The notes beneath the pieces are model-generated. The model had not been told where the DNA came from. It searched no databases and saw only the letters and a list, made by a program, of their open reading frames with translations. Both the position numbers and the translations under genes were made by a program. A DNA stretch of 64,000 bases from Pseudomonas alcaliphila JAB1. Its GTDB lineage: Bacteria > Pseudomonadota > Gammaproteobacteria > Pseudomonadales > Pseudomonadaceae. Below are positions 1-8,248 of this stretch, piece after piece; position 1 is the first letter of the stretch, and every line of letters begins with the position of its first letter. The stretch spans positions 5,276,294 to 5,340,293 of the forward strand of contig NZ_CP016162.1 of assembly GCF_001941865.1 (NCBI RefSeq), in the 5' to 3' direction.

Positions 1-48
1 GAGCGGGCCGAATTGGTGGGGGAAATCCGCCGTCGCCACGGGCTGTGA
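1..48 (+). CDS. 3' end of an unidentified gene (partial)
   Basis: Reading from the first base gives sixteen codons ending in TGA at 46-48, finishing with residues RRRHGL. The next gene runs on the opposite strand and ends only three bases further, so a gene end here fits convergent packing. The fragment is too short to identify, and the frame could be open by chance. Confidence 0.35.
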   Translation, partial: ERAELVGEIRRRHGL

Positions 49-51
49 GCA

Positions 52-564
52 TCAGCGTTTCAGCGCCCCGCAATCCGCCCCTACCCAACGGGCTCGACTT
101 TCCATGCTGCTCGGCTGGCCGTTGTAAGTGCCTTTGACCTGGGTGGTGAATTCCTTGTCACTGACGAAACGCGTCTCCCCTTCGCCCTGAGCATCCGGGC
201 AGTTGAAGCGGAATTTCCACAGCGTCGCGCTGCGTTCGAGAATCTCGTTGCTGCAGCCGGAGTCGGGATCGTGCAGGGGGATTTCCTGAGCCTTGATCTG
301 CTCGGCGGTGAGGCACATCTGCACGCCACCGGCACCGAGCTTGATGCCCTGCTCGGCCATCATGCTCTCCATCATCTGCCGCTGTTCGGGCGGCAGGTTC
401 TGCATCTGCGCCAGCATTTCCTCCATGCCGGGCATGGCCTGACCGCCCACCTGCATGTTGTGCGAGCTGACCTCCCAGACGCCGGGCTGGAGATCCAGGG
501 CGCTGGCCATGACGGGCGACAGACAGAGAGCGAGCGGGAGGGCGAAACGAAAGATAGGGCGCAT
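52..564 (-). CDS. DUF3617-type small periplasmic protein
   Basis: A predicted secreted protein of 170 residues with no assigned function. The N-terminus MRPIFRFALPLALCLSP is a typical Sec signal peptide with likely cleavage after ASA near residue 22. Next come an LQPGVWEV motif, a methionine/glutamine-rich helix (residues 45-75), and four cysteines in the contexts MCLTA, GCSN, NCPD and DCGA, which could form two disulfides. This layout matches DUF3617 proteins. The ATG at 564 is chosen because AGGAG precedes it and the signal peptide begins there; an in-frame ATG at 669 would bury the signal peptide. It is separated from the upstream TRAP operon by a strong terminator, so it is probably transcribed alone. 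Confidence 0.8.
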   Translation of the reverse strand: MRPIFRFALPLALCLSPVMASALDLQPGVWEVSSHNMQVGGQAMPGMEEMLAQMQNLPPEQRQMMESMMAEQGIKLGAGGVQMCLTAEQIKAQEIPLHDPDSGCSNEILERSATLWKFRFNCPDAQGEGETRFVSDKEFTTQVKGTYNGQPSSMESRARWVGADCGALKR

Positions 565-616
565 GACGGGTCTCCTGGGCAGGTGGTTAGCCAAGCCTAG
601 CAGGCCGCAGATGAAC

Positions 617-659
617 AAAACCCCCACCGGCTCGCGCCGCATGGGGGTTTCCTTCTTTT
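617..659 (-). terminator. Rho-independent terminator, probably bidirectional
   Basis: Arms AAACCCCCA (618-626) and TGGGGGTTT (642-650) form a perfect 9-bp stem. On the minus strand the stem is followed by TTTTG; on the plus strand by TTTCCTTCTTTT. It lies directly after the DUF1850 gene that closes the TRAP operon. Confidence 0.75.
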
Positions 660-705
660 GATCCAGCACTTGTGGCGCCGGGAACCTGGGTCCGCTCTGG
701 CGAAC

Positions 706-1113
706 CTAGCCCGCTTCAGCCGCAGGGGAGCTCAGCTCACAGCTCCAGAGTTCCAACGCCGGCTGGCTCGCTTGTGGCGGGCCGAGCCAGTCGCTCATCG
801 GGCGACAACGCTGGTTGAAACACAGTTGGTAATCCCCGGCTTCAGGCGTACGCCCGACTCGCAGGGGTTGCAAAGGCGGTAGCTGACGCTGGTAGTGCCA
901 GCTGCCATTGCGCAGTTCGGCGCCGTCGGGAATTTCCATTCCGGCGCCGGAACCCTTGACCCGCGCCTCGCCGAGGACCAGGCCCTCGGCGGTGACACGG
1001 TAATCCTCTTCCCAGCGCACCTTCTCGATGGTGTGGGTCCAGGCCAGGGTGAAGGCCGGCGTGGGCAACTCTGCCCATACCGCGCCGGCCAACCCCAGGC
1101 ACAGGCCGATCAC
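706..1113 (-). CDS. DUF1850 protein associated with TAXI-TRAP transporter
   Basis: A 135-residue protein with an N-terminal hydrophobic segment (MIGLCLGLAGAVWAE), so probably exported or membrane-anchored. The sequence WTHTIEKVRWEEDYRV near residues 25-40 is the DUF1850 signature (a W.H.IE..WEE.Y pattern). Its start codon overlaps the stop of the fused TRAP permease by four bases (ATGA), so the two are translationally coupled. DUF1850 genes regularly accompany TAXI-type TRAP permeases; their biochemical role is unknown. A strong terminator follows. Confidence 0.82.
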   Translation of the reverse strand: MIGLCLGLAGAVWAELPTPAFTLAWTHTIEKVRWEEDYRVTAEGLVLGEARVKGSGAGMEIPDGAELRNGSWHYQRQLPPLQPLRVGRTPEAGDYQLCFNQRCRPMSDWLGPPQASQPALELWSCELSSPAAEAG

Positions 1114-3173
1114 GCTGCCGCCAGTGCCAGTTGGCGACGGGCGCGCAGCACGTGCAGGGCGATGACTACCGCCGCGACCAGGAAGCCAATTTCATCGGTG
1201 GTCACGCTGTAAAGACCCAGCAGGTCGTAGCTGAACACCGATGCAGGAATCACCAGCGAGGCACCCGCGGCGAAGATCAGCAGGCGCTCCCAGGCACGCA
1301 GCGGCGCCGAGAAGTAGCCCACCACAGCCATGCCCCACAACCCGACGGCAAACACCGACTTGATCAGCATGTAGAGGATTGCGCCCCAGTCGTCGCCCTG
1401 CATCAGCAGCGCCGGGTCGTACACCGCCATGAACGGTACGACGAAGCCGCACGCGGCGATACGCACTGACCACAGGCTGATCTTCAGGCCGTTCTCCTTG
1501 GCGATCGAACCGGCGGCGAAACAGGCCAGCGCCACCGGCGGCGTCAGATCGGCCATCAGGCCGAAGTAGAAGACGAACATGTGCGACACGATCAGCGGCA
1601 CACCCAGCTCCAGCAGCGCCGGCGCAGCGATGGCGCTGGTGATGATGTAGTTGGGGATGGTTGGGATACCCATGCCCAGCACCAGGCAGGTGAGCATGGT
1701 CAGCACCAGCGACAGGAACAGGTTTTCCTCGCCGATGGCCATGATGTAACCGGCAAAGGTGGTGGCGATGCCTGTCAGCGACACCACGCCGATGATCACG
1801 CCCACCAGGATGCACGCGACGGCTACCGGTACCGCGTGGCGCGCGCCGTCAGCCAGGGCCCAGACGCAGGCACGCAGGGTTTCACGACCACCCTTGACGT
1901 AGAAACAGCCGGCAACCAGCATGCCGATCACACCGAACACCACACCGATGCCGTACTTGAGGAAGCCGGAGCTGAGCAAACCCAGGGCGATCCAGAAGGC
2001 GATCTTCAGCCACAGGTTGCTGGCGCGCATGACGATCGCAGTGCCCAGGATCACGATGGCGGTCAGAGCCAGGCCCACAGTGCCGGAGAACATCGGGGTG
2101 AAGCCGGCGAACAGCAGGTACACCAGCACACCCAGCGGGATCAGCAGGTACCAGCGTTCCTTGATCGCCGCGAACGGATCCGGGCATTCCTCTTTCGGCA
2201 GGCCGGTCAGCTTCAGGCGCTGGGCCTCGAGGTGTACGGTCCAGAAGATCGAGCCGAACCACAGCAGAGCCGGAATCAGCGCGGCCTTGGCGATCTCGAC
2301 ATACGGCACGTTGATCGTCTCGGCCATGATGAACGCCACGGCGCCCATGATCGGCGGCATGATCTGGCTGCCCATGCTGGCAGAGGCTTCCACCGCCGCC
2401 GCAAAGGTGCCCTTGTAGCCGAAGCGCTTCATCAGCGGGATGGTGAACTGGCCGGTGGTGACCACGTTAGCCACGCCCGAACCGGTGATAGTGCCCATCA
2501 GCGCCGACGTCACTACCGACACCTTGGCCGGACCGCCGGTCTTGTGGCCGAACATGCCCATGGCGAAATCGGTGAACAGCTTGATCATCCCGGCCTGCTC
2601 GAGGAAGGCGCCAAACAGGATGAACAGGAAAATGTAGGTACCCGACACATAAGTCGGCGTGCCATAGAAGCCTTCAGTACCGAAGGACAGCTGGTTGATG
2701 ATCTGATCGAAGTCATAACCCCGATGTGCCAGATCACCCGGCAGATGCTCGCCGAACAGGCCGTAGGCCAGGAAGCAACCGCAGATGATCGGCAACGCCA
2801 GGCCCATGACCCGTCGCGCCGCTTCGAATACCAGCACCATCAAGGTGATGCCAATCACCATGTCGAAGGTGGTGAGGTCACCCGAGCGCTGGATCAGCTC
2901 CGCCTCGAAGTACCACTGGTAGATGGCCGTGCTCAGACCCGCCAGGCCCAACGCCCAGGCCACCGGAGCCCACGGCCGGCCCTGGCCGCGCAACGGGAAG
3001 CACAGGTACACCATCAGCAGCACGAAACCCACGTGCCCGGCGCGCAGCACCTGACTGGAGAACGGATGGAAAGCAGCCCCGATGATCTGATAGACCGAAA
3101 ACAGGATCGCGACGTAGAACACGGCCTTGGGCCACTGACTGGGATTACCGGTCAGACCTGGATGATCGCTCAT
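1110..3173 (-). CDS. TRAP transporter fused permease, 4TM/12TM (DctQ-DctM fusion, TAXI type)
   Basis: A 687-residue inner-membrane protein. Hydrophobic segments span the whole length: about four near the N-terminus (small DctQ-like part), then a long DctM-like region from about residue 125 with the glycine-rich stretches FLFILFGAFLEQAG, GTITGSGVANVV and GMGIPTIPNYI typical of TRAP large subunits. In TAXI systems the two permease subunits are commonly fused, as here. It works with the binding protein encoded immediately upstream and probably uses a sodium or proton gradient to import an organic acid or amino acid. The substrate cannot be read from the sequence. It sits between the TAXI protein gene (114-bp gap with a hairpin) and DUF1850 (4-bp overlap). 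Confidence 0.92.
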   Translation of the reverse strand: MSDHPGLTGNPSQWPKAVFYVAILFSVYQIIGAAFHPFSSQVLRAGHVGFVLLMVYLCFPLRGQGRPWAPVAWALGLAGLSTAIYQWYFEAELIQRSGDLTTFDMVIGITLMVLVFEAARRVMGLALPIICGCFLAYGLFGEHLPGDLAHRGYDFDQIINQLSFGTEGFYGTPTYVSGTYIFLFILFGAFLEQAGMIKLFTDFAMGMFGHKTGGPAKVSVVTSALMGTITGSGVANVVTTGQFTIPLMKRFGYKGTFAAAVEASASMGSQIMPPIMGAVAFIMAETINVPYVEIAKAALIPALLWFGSIFWTVHLEAQRLKLTGLPKEECPDPFAAIKERWYLLIPLGVLVYLLFAGFTPMFSGTVGLALTAIVILGTAIVMRASNLWLKIAFWIALGLLSSGFLKYGIGVVFGVIGMLVAGCFYVKGGRETLRACVWALADGARHAVPVAVACILVGVIIGVVSLTGIATTFAGYIMAIGEENLFLSLVLTMLTCLVLGMGIPTIPNYIITSAIAAPALLELGVPLIVSHMFVFYFGLMADLTPPVALACFAAGSIAKENGLKISLWSVRIAACGFVVPFMAVYDPALLMQGDDWGAILYMLIKSVFAVGLWGMAVVGYFSAPLRAWERLLIFAAGASLVIPASVFSYDLLGLYSVTTDEIGFLVAAVVIALHVLRARRQLALAAA

Positions 3174-3249
3174 GGATAGATTCTCGATGCAGCTGGAATA
3201 ACAGCGGGCCGTTACCGCAAAGGCTGGGCCGAACGCCGATTCGATGATT

Positions 3250-3277
3250 GGGGGGCAAAGCGAGCGCCCTGCCCCCG
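3250..3277 (-). other. Intercistronic hairpin between TAXI protein and permease
   Basis: GGGGGGCA (3250-3257) pairs with TGCCCCCG (3270-3277, one wobble) around a 12-base loop in the 114-bp gap of the operon. There is no U-tract, so it is more likely an RNA-stabilising or partial attenuation hairpin that would raise expression of the binding protein over the permease. This is inferred from position and shape only. Confidence 0.4.
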
Positions 3278-3287
3278 TTCATCCGTA

Positions 3288-4244
3288 TTACTTGAGAACG
3301 CCGGCTTCCTTGTAGAAGCGCTCAGCGCCCGGGTGCAGCGGGATCGACAGCGACTCGGTAGCCGTCTCCAGCTTGATGTCGGCAGCTGCAGAGTGGGCAG
3401 TCGAGAGGCGACCGAGGTTATCGAACAGCAGCTTGGTCATCTGATAAGCCACGTCATCGGAAACCTTCTCATGGCTGACCAGCAGGTTGACGATAGCCGC
3501 GGTCGGCACGTCCTGATCCTGACCATCGTAGGTGCCGGCCGGGATCACTTTGGGTTGGTAGGCCTGGCTATCGATCTTCTTCACCACATCTTCGGGGATG
3601 GCGACGAAGGTGATCGGTACCATGGACGCGAGGTCACGAATGGCGGCCATGCCCAGGCCGGACGACTGCAGGGTGGCGTCCAGCTGGCGGTTCTTGATCA
3701 GCTCGACCGACTCGGCGTACGGCATAAATTCCACACGGCCCATGTCTTCGTAGCTCAGGCCGGCGGCCTTGAAGATCGCGCGAGCGTTCAGCTCGGTGCC
3801 CGACTTCGGCGCGCCCACGGAGATGCGCTTGCCCTTCAGGTCTTCCAGGGTCTTGATCCCGGATTCCTTGCTGGCAACGATCTGGATGTAGTTCGGGTAG
3901 GTAGCGGCGATGGCGCGAATGCTCGTCAGCGGCGCCTTGAAGCCGGCGTCTTCGACACCGTTCCAGGCATCTTCCACCGAGTCGCCCAGGGCAAAGGCGA
4001 TCTCGCCACGGCCGGACTGCAGCAGGTTGAGGTTTTCCACCGACGCCTTGGTCGCCTGGACCGAGGTCTTGGAGCCCTCGATGCCGTTGCTGTAGAGCTG
4101 CGAAAGGGCCACGCCAATCGGGTAGTACACACCGCTGGTACCGCCAGTGAGCACGTTGATGAAAGTCGGGGCAGCGAGCACTGCGGTGCTGGCAGTGATG
4201 GCCGCGGCAGCGGCGAACAGGCTGATTTTCTTGGTCAGTCGCAT
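3288..4244 (-). CDS. TAXI-family TRAP transporter solute-binding protein
   Basis: A 318-residue periplasmic receptor. The signal peptide is MRLTKKISLFAAAAAITAS with predicted cleavage after VLA at about residue 24. The mature start contains INVLTGGTSGVYYPIG, the diagnostic TAXI-family motif, followed by a type 2 periplasmic-binding fold through to YKEAGVLK. It delivers the solute to the fused permease encoded next. Other TAXI proteins bind glutamate, succinate or similar compounds; nothing here fixes the substrate. A sigma-54 promoter candidate lies about 260 bp upstream, on the side facing the DctB/DctD-like genes. Confidence 0.93.
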   Translation of the reverse strand: MRLTKKISLFAAAAAITASTAVLAAPTFINVLTGGTSGVYYPIGVALSQLYSNGIEGSKTSVQATKASVENLNLLQSGRGEIAFALGDSVEDAWNGVEDAGFKAPLTSIRAIAATYPNYIQIVASKESGIKTLEDLKGKRISVGAPKSGTELNARAIFKAAGLSYEDMGRVEFMPYAESVELIKNRQLDATLQSSGLGMAAIRDLASMVPITFVAIPEDVVKKIDSQAYQPKVIPAGTYDGQDQDVPTAAIVNLLVSHEKVSDDVAYQMTKLLFDNLGRLSTAHSAAADIKLETATESLSIPLHPGAERFYKEAGVLK

Positions 4245-4502
4245 GGAAGTATCTCCGTCGTTGTTATTGGCTATAAGCAGAGTTTCACTCTAGACGACGC
4301 CGCACAGGCGACGTCGACGTTGCGCGATCAGCAGCGCAGGGTGCAGCGTCGGACAAGAGCCGCGGCGGGCGCGGTGGGGAGGCGGCCCATGCATGGCAGC
4401 GAGTGCGGCATGGCGCGAGGGGCATGGCAGTTCATGGGCTGACCTCTTGTCGTTGTTATGGTCGCCACGTCGGCAAGATGCTGCGCGGCTGTAACTGTCA
4501 TA

Positions 4503-4517
4503 GCAGATGCCGTGCCA
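4503..4517 (-). promoter_or_regulatory. Sigma-54 (-24/-12) promoter for the TAXI-TRAP operon
   Basis: Read on the minus strand, the sequence is TGGCACGGCATCTGC. It has the GG-N10-GC spacing required by RpoN and matches the TGGCACG-N4-TTGC consensus except for CTGC in place of TTGC. The predicted start near 4491 leaves a leader of about 247 bases before the TAXI gene. The adjacent gene encodes a sigma-54 activator with an intact GAFTGA motif. Confidence 0.6.
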
Positions 4518-4572
4518 GGGCCTGGAAAGCCCGAGATAGAGGGGTTACATCTAAAGACCAATGGGTCATTGA

Positions 4573-4616
4573 GCGGGAAATCGCCTACATCCGTGACAGG
4601 GTCGGCAAAATTCCGC
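4573..4616 (-). promoter_or_regulatory. Candidate upstream activator sites for the DctD-like regulator
   Basis: Two related imperfect dyads lie upstream of the sigma-54 promoter: GCGGGAAATCGCC (4573-4585) and, on the minus strand, GCGGAATTTTGCCGAC (4616-4601). Centres are about 30 bp apart (three helical turns), roughly 80-125 bp upstream of the predicted start, the normal position for enhancer-binding proteins. The assignment to this regulator is inferred. Confidence 0.35.
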
Positions 4617-4635
4617 TTATCACGTCACGCGCCCT

Positions 4636-4875
4636 GTAGGAGCCGCGCCACGCGGCGAATGGCGGCCATTACGCAATGCCAAGCTCCTACCCAAAAGCGT
4701 CGCCCGGGACGGGGCTGCCACAGGTCAAGGGAAACCGTCATGCCCGCGCAGGCGGGCACCCAGAATCTGCAAATCACCAGGGCTCCCGACTTCGCGGGAG
4801 TGACGATAAGTGGCCTTTTCAGAACATCCCAAGGTGAGCAGCCCGCCCAAGATCGCCGGCAAGCCGGCTCCTACA
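4636..4875. repeat. Cluster of REP-like palindromic repeats
   Basis: The 639-bp gap between the DctD-like gene and the TAXI gene holds, besides the promoter, several dispersed repeats. GTAGGAGCC at 4636 faces GCTCCTAC at 4683-4690. CCCGCGCAGGCGGGCA (about 4743) and CCCGACTTCGCGGGAG (about 4786) are short palindromes. GATCGCCGGCAAGCCGGCTC begins at 4851, and its family recurs throughout the left two thirds of the window. No coding content was recognised here. Confidence 0.7.
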
Positions 4876-4883
4876 GCGCGTGC

Positions 4884-6224
4884 TCATTCTTCGCCGCCAG
4901 GCAAGTATTCACCGCGCGCCAGGCCATGGCGCTGCATCTTCTCGTTGAGGGTGCGGCGCGGCAGCTGCAGCATTTCCATCACTGCGGTGATGTTGCCCTG
5001 GCATTGCAGCAAGGCGTTGTGCAGGCACTGCGCCTCGAAGGCTTCCATCTGCTGCGCCAGCGCCTGGCCGGCAAAGCGCTCAGCCGGCGGCGGGCTGGAC
5101 AGGCCGAGAGCATGGCGCTCGGCAGCGTTGATCAGCTCACGGACGTTGCCCGGCCAGTCATGGCCGAGCAACCGAGCAAGTTCGCTCGGCGCCAGTGGCG
5201 GCGCTTCGCGCCCATGACGCAGCGCCGCCTCATGGGCGAAATGTTCGAACAGCAGCGGAATGTCCTCGCGGCGCTCGCGCAGCGGCGGAATATGCAGGGT
5301 GGCGACGTTCAGGCGGTACACCAGGTCCTCGCGGAAACGCCCGGCCTTGACCTCGTCGAGCAGATCCGGCTTGGCCGCGCTGATCACTCGCAGATCGACC
5401 TGGATGCTCTTGTTCGAGCCGAGGCGTTCCAGGGTCTTTTCCTGCAGCACGCGCAGCAGTTTGACCTGTTGCGCCAGCGGCAGACTCTCCACCTCGTCGA
5501 GAAACAGGGTACCGCCATCGGCATGCTCGATACGGCCGATGCGCCGCGCCTGGGCGCCGGTGAAGGCGCCGCTCTCGTGACCGAACAGCTCGCTTTCGAA
5601 GATGGTCTCGGGAATCGCCGCACAGTTCAGCGCGGCGAAGGACTTGCTGGCACGCGGGCTGAAATCGTGCAGGCTGCGCGCCACGCGCTCCTTGCCGCTG
5701 CCGGTCTCGCCGCGGATCAGCACGTTGACCGAGGTGCCGGCCAGTTCGAGGATCTGCCGCCGCAGGTTTTCCATCGGCCGCGAAATGCCGATCAGTTGGC
5801 TCTCGATACGGCCCTTGTCGGCCACCTGCCGACGCAGTTGGCGGTTCTCGCAAACCAGCCGGCGCTTGTCCAGCGCACGGCGCACGCTGTCGAGCAGACG
5901 CTCGGGGGTGAAGGGTTTCTCGATGAAGTCATAGGCACCCTGACGCAGCGCCTGTACCGCCATGGGTACATCGCCGTGGCCGGTGACCAGGATCACCGGC
6001 AGGTCGGTGTCCACCTGCAGCAGCTTGTCCAGCAGTTGCAGGCCATCGCTGCCGGGCATGCGCACATCGCTGACGACGATGCCGGGGAAGTCGCGATCGA
6101 CCAGAGCCAAGGCTTCGGCCGCACTGGCGCAGGTACGTACGTCGAAACCGGACAGCTCCAGCCACTGCTGTACCGCCTCGCGAATCGCCGCTTCGTCGTC
6201 GACCACTATGACCTGAGCGCTCAT
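4884..6224 (-). CDS. Sigma-54-dependent response regulator (DctD-like)
   Basis: A 446-residue NtrC-family activator. The receiver domain (residues 1-115) has phosphoacceptor Asp53 in VVSDVRMPG and the lysine in FIEKPF. The central AAA+ domain has Walker A GETGSGKE, the sigma-54 contact motif ESGAFTGAQ and Walker B GGTLFLDEVE. A Fis-type helix-turn-helix ends the protein (NITAVMEMLQLPRRTLNEKM). The start at 6224 follows AGGAGGTG; longer in-frame starts would put noise in front of the receiver. The cognate kinase is encoded just upstream on the same strand, and the TAXI-TRAP operon with its sigma-54 promoter lies just downstream, so that operon is the likely target. Confidence 0.93.
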   Translation of the reverse strand: MSAQVIVVDDEAAIREAVQQWLELSGFDVRTCASAAEALALVDRDFPGIVVSDVRMPGSDGLQLLDKLLQVDTDLPVILVTGHGDVPMAVQALRQGAYDFIEKPFTPERLLDSVRRALDKRRLVCENRQLRRQVADKGRIESQLIGISRPMENLRRQILELAGTSVNVLIRGETGSGKERVARSLHDFSPRASKSFAALNCAAIPETIFESELFGHESGAFTGAQARRIGRIEHADGGTLFLDEVESLPLAQQVKLLRVLQEKTLERLGSNKSIQVDLRVISAAKPDLLDEVKAGRFREDLVYRLNVATLHIPPLRERREDIPLLFEHFAHEAALRHGREAPPLAPSELARLLGHDWPGNVRELINAAERHALGLSSPPPAERFAGQALAQQMEAFEAQCLHNALLQCQGNITAVMEMLQLPRRTLNEKMQRHGLARGEYLPGGEE

Positions 6225-6366
6225 GGCACCTCCTCTTGAGAACGGCGGGCAGTGTAGCCCGACGAATACGATCCGGGGGAGCGACCGGTGCGCACCGCGC
6301 ACACTACGATCAGGCAGCGCCGCGCAGCGAGCACCAACCCACCCCAGGCCCACCGATATGCCCCGT

Positions 6367-6432
6367 GTAGGAGCCGGCTTGCCGGCGATAGGCCTTTGTG
6401 GCGCGGAGCATCGCCCGCAAGCGGGCTCCTAC
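6367..6432. repeat. BIME-like pair of inverted REPs between kinase and regulator genes
   Basis: GTAGGAGCCGGCTTGCCGGC begins at 6367, and the inverted partner ending GCGGGCTCCTAC closes at 6432. The pair sits in the 232-bp gap of what would otherwise be a tight two-gene operon, where it may form stable mRNA hairpins that uncouple kinase from regulator expression. Confidence 0.75.
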
Positions 6433-6456
6433 AAGGCCTACGCGCAGCACTCCGGG

Positions 6457-8208
6457 TTACGGCGCCGCCGGCAGCCTCAAGGTAAACACCGCGCCCAGCT
6501 CACCGTTATGCGCCTCCAGCGTGCCACCAAGATCGCGCACGATACCGTAGGACACCGCCAGCCCGAGCCCCAACCCCTGCCCCACCGGCTTGGTGGTGAA
6601 GAAGGGTTCGAATACCCGACCGAGGGTTTCCTCGGCAATACCGCCGCCACTGTCCTCGACGCTGAGCAGGCAGCCATCGTCTTCACGGGCGATGCGTACC
6701 AGGAGGATGCGCGTCTCGCTCTCGGCCATGGCATCGAGGGCGTTGTGCAGCAGGTTGAGGATCACCTGTTCGATACGGATGGCATCGCCAAGCACTTCGG
6801 CCTCGTCGTCTATCTGCGTACGCAGCTCCACCTGCTCGCTGCGCATGCGCGGCGCCAACAGCTGCAGGGCCTGCTCCAGCACATCACCGAGGCACAGGCG
6901 CTCGCTGAGGCCGGCCGGGGTCTTGCGGGCAAAGGTCTTGAGGTGGCCGGTCAGCGCCGCCATGCGCTGCAGCAGGCCATCGATACGCTGCAGACCGTCG
7001 CGCACCGCTTCCGGCCGACCACTGTCGAGCAGCAGGCGCAGGCTGCCGAGCTGCATCTGCAGAGCGGTCAGCGGCTGGTTGATCTCGTGCGCCAGGGCCG
7101 CCGACATCTGCCCCAGCGCGGCCATCTTGGCGGCATGCACCAGACCGTCCTGGGCTTCGCGCAGCTCGGCGGTGCGCAGCGCCACCTCGCGCTCCAGGCG
7201 CTCGCGGATGCCGGCCTGCAAACGCTGGTTCTTGCGGCGCTGGGCGAGGAACAACAGCAGGAAGGCGAAGGTCATCCATACCCCGGCAGCAGCCAGGCGA
7301 TAGCTGCGCACGCTGTCCGCCAGACCGACCGGCTCGCTGAGCAGATGCAGGTTCCAGCCCTCTACGGGCATGTGCAGACGCTGCCAGAGATAGTCGCGAT
7401 TACCGTCGGGGCCATCGACGCGTGCCCAGTCAGCATCGTCGTCGATGTGCCGATGCACCTGATGCGCCAGCGGCTGCAGCGCCTGCTCGGCGTAGCGGCG
7501 CACCTCCACCAGTTCGGCGCGCGCCTGTTCGTCGAGTGGCTGCAGGGCGCGGAAACGCCAGACCGGCTTGTTGCTGAGAATCACCACCTGATAGCTGTCG
7601 GCGACCAGCAGCACGCCGGGCTGGCCGACCCATTCGCGCTGCAGGTCTTCCAGCTCCAGCTTGACCACCAGCACGCCGAGCAGCTCGCCCTTGGCATCGC
7701 GCACCACGTGGGAGAGGAAATAGCCGGGAATACCGGTGGTCACGCCCACCGCGAAATAGCGTGCGCCGCCATCGCGCAGGGCGTTCTGGAAATAGGGACG
7801 GAAGGCGTAGTTGTTGCCGACAAAGCTGCTCCAGTCGCGCCAGTTGCTGGCCACCAGGGTTTCGCCCTGGGCATCGAGCAGGTACAGCACGGTGGAGCCG
7901 GCGGCCGCGTTGAGCCGCTCCAGGCGCTGGTTCAGCGCCAGGCGTAGCTGACGATCATGCGGCGCGCGCAGCAGGCTGCGGATATCGCTGTCCAGCGCCA
8001 GCACTTCAGGTACCGAGCTGAAGCGCTCAACCAGGGTGCGAATCGACTGGGCATAGAGCTGCAACTGCCCGCGCGCCTCGACGCTGCGCTCGTCCCAGGC
8101 GCGCTGCTCGGCATACCGTCCACCGAGCCAGAGACTCAGCAGCAGACCGGCGAGAATCGCCAGAACGGTGAACAGTACGCGGTAACGATGCTGTTGCGGC
8201 AAGGGCAT
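6457..8208 (-). CDS. Sensor histidine kinase, DctB-like
   Basis: A 583-residue membrane kinase. TM1 is at residues 9-28 (VLFTVLAILAGLLLSLWLGG). A periplasmic double-PDC (Cache-type) sensor region extends to about residue 295, and TM2 is around AAAGVWMTFAFLLLFLA. A coiled coil then leads to the H-box ALAHEINQPLTAL with the phosphorylated histidine. ATP-binding motifs are ILNLLHNALDA (N box), VEDSGGGI (G1) and GLGLGLAVSYGIV (G2). The PDC-TM-kinase layout and pairing with an NtrC-type regulator are those of DctB, which senses C4-dicarboxylates. Because the neighbouring transporter is TAXI-type rather than DctPQM, the ligand may differ. Confidence 0.92.
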   Translation of the reverse strand: MPLPQQHRYRVLFTVLAILAGLLLSLWLGGRYAEQRAWDERSVEARGQLQLYAQSIRTLVERFSSVPEVLALDSDIRSLLRAPHDRQLRLALNQRLERLNAAAGSTVLYLLDAQGETLVASNWRDWSSFVGNNYAFRPYFQNALRDGGARYFAVGVTTGIPGYFLSHVVRDAKGELLGVLVVKLELEDLQREWVGQPGVLLVADSYQVVILSNKPVWRFRALQPLDEQARAELVEVRRYAEQALQPLAHQVHRHIDDDADWARVDGPDGNRDYLWQRLHMPVEGWNLHLLSEPVGLADSVRSYRLAAAGVWMTFAFLLLFLAQRRKNQRLQAGIRERLEREVALRTAELREAQDGLVHAAKMAALGQMSAALAHEINQPLTALQMQLGSLRLLLDSGRPEAVRDGLQRIDGLLQRMAALTGHLKTFARKTPAGLSERLCLGDVLEQALQLLAPRMRSEQVELRTQIDDEAEVLGDAIRIEQVILNLLHNALDAMAESETRILLVRIAREDDGCLLSVEDSGGGIAEETLGRVFEPFFTTKPVGQGLGLGLAVSYGIVRDLGGTLEAHNGELGAVFTLRLPAAP

Positions 8209-8248
8209 AGGCGGCTCGCGGGATCAATACGAACCGCATGTTACTCCA

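Noticed and set aside
1581..3179. A 532-codon plus-strand frame opposite the TRAP permease
   Set aside because: Same reason: antisense shadow rich in His, Gln and Arg, opposite a clearly recognisable transporter.
4403..4640. Short plus-strand frames upstream of the TAXI gene
   Set aside because: Cysteine- and arginine-rich translations with no start signals; the region is better explained as a promoter and leader.
7701..7714. CACCACGTGGGAG as a second parS
   Set aside because: Only the central CCACGTGG is palindromic; the outer GTT/AAC half-site bases are missing, and it lies in a conserved coding region.
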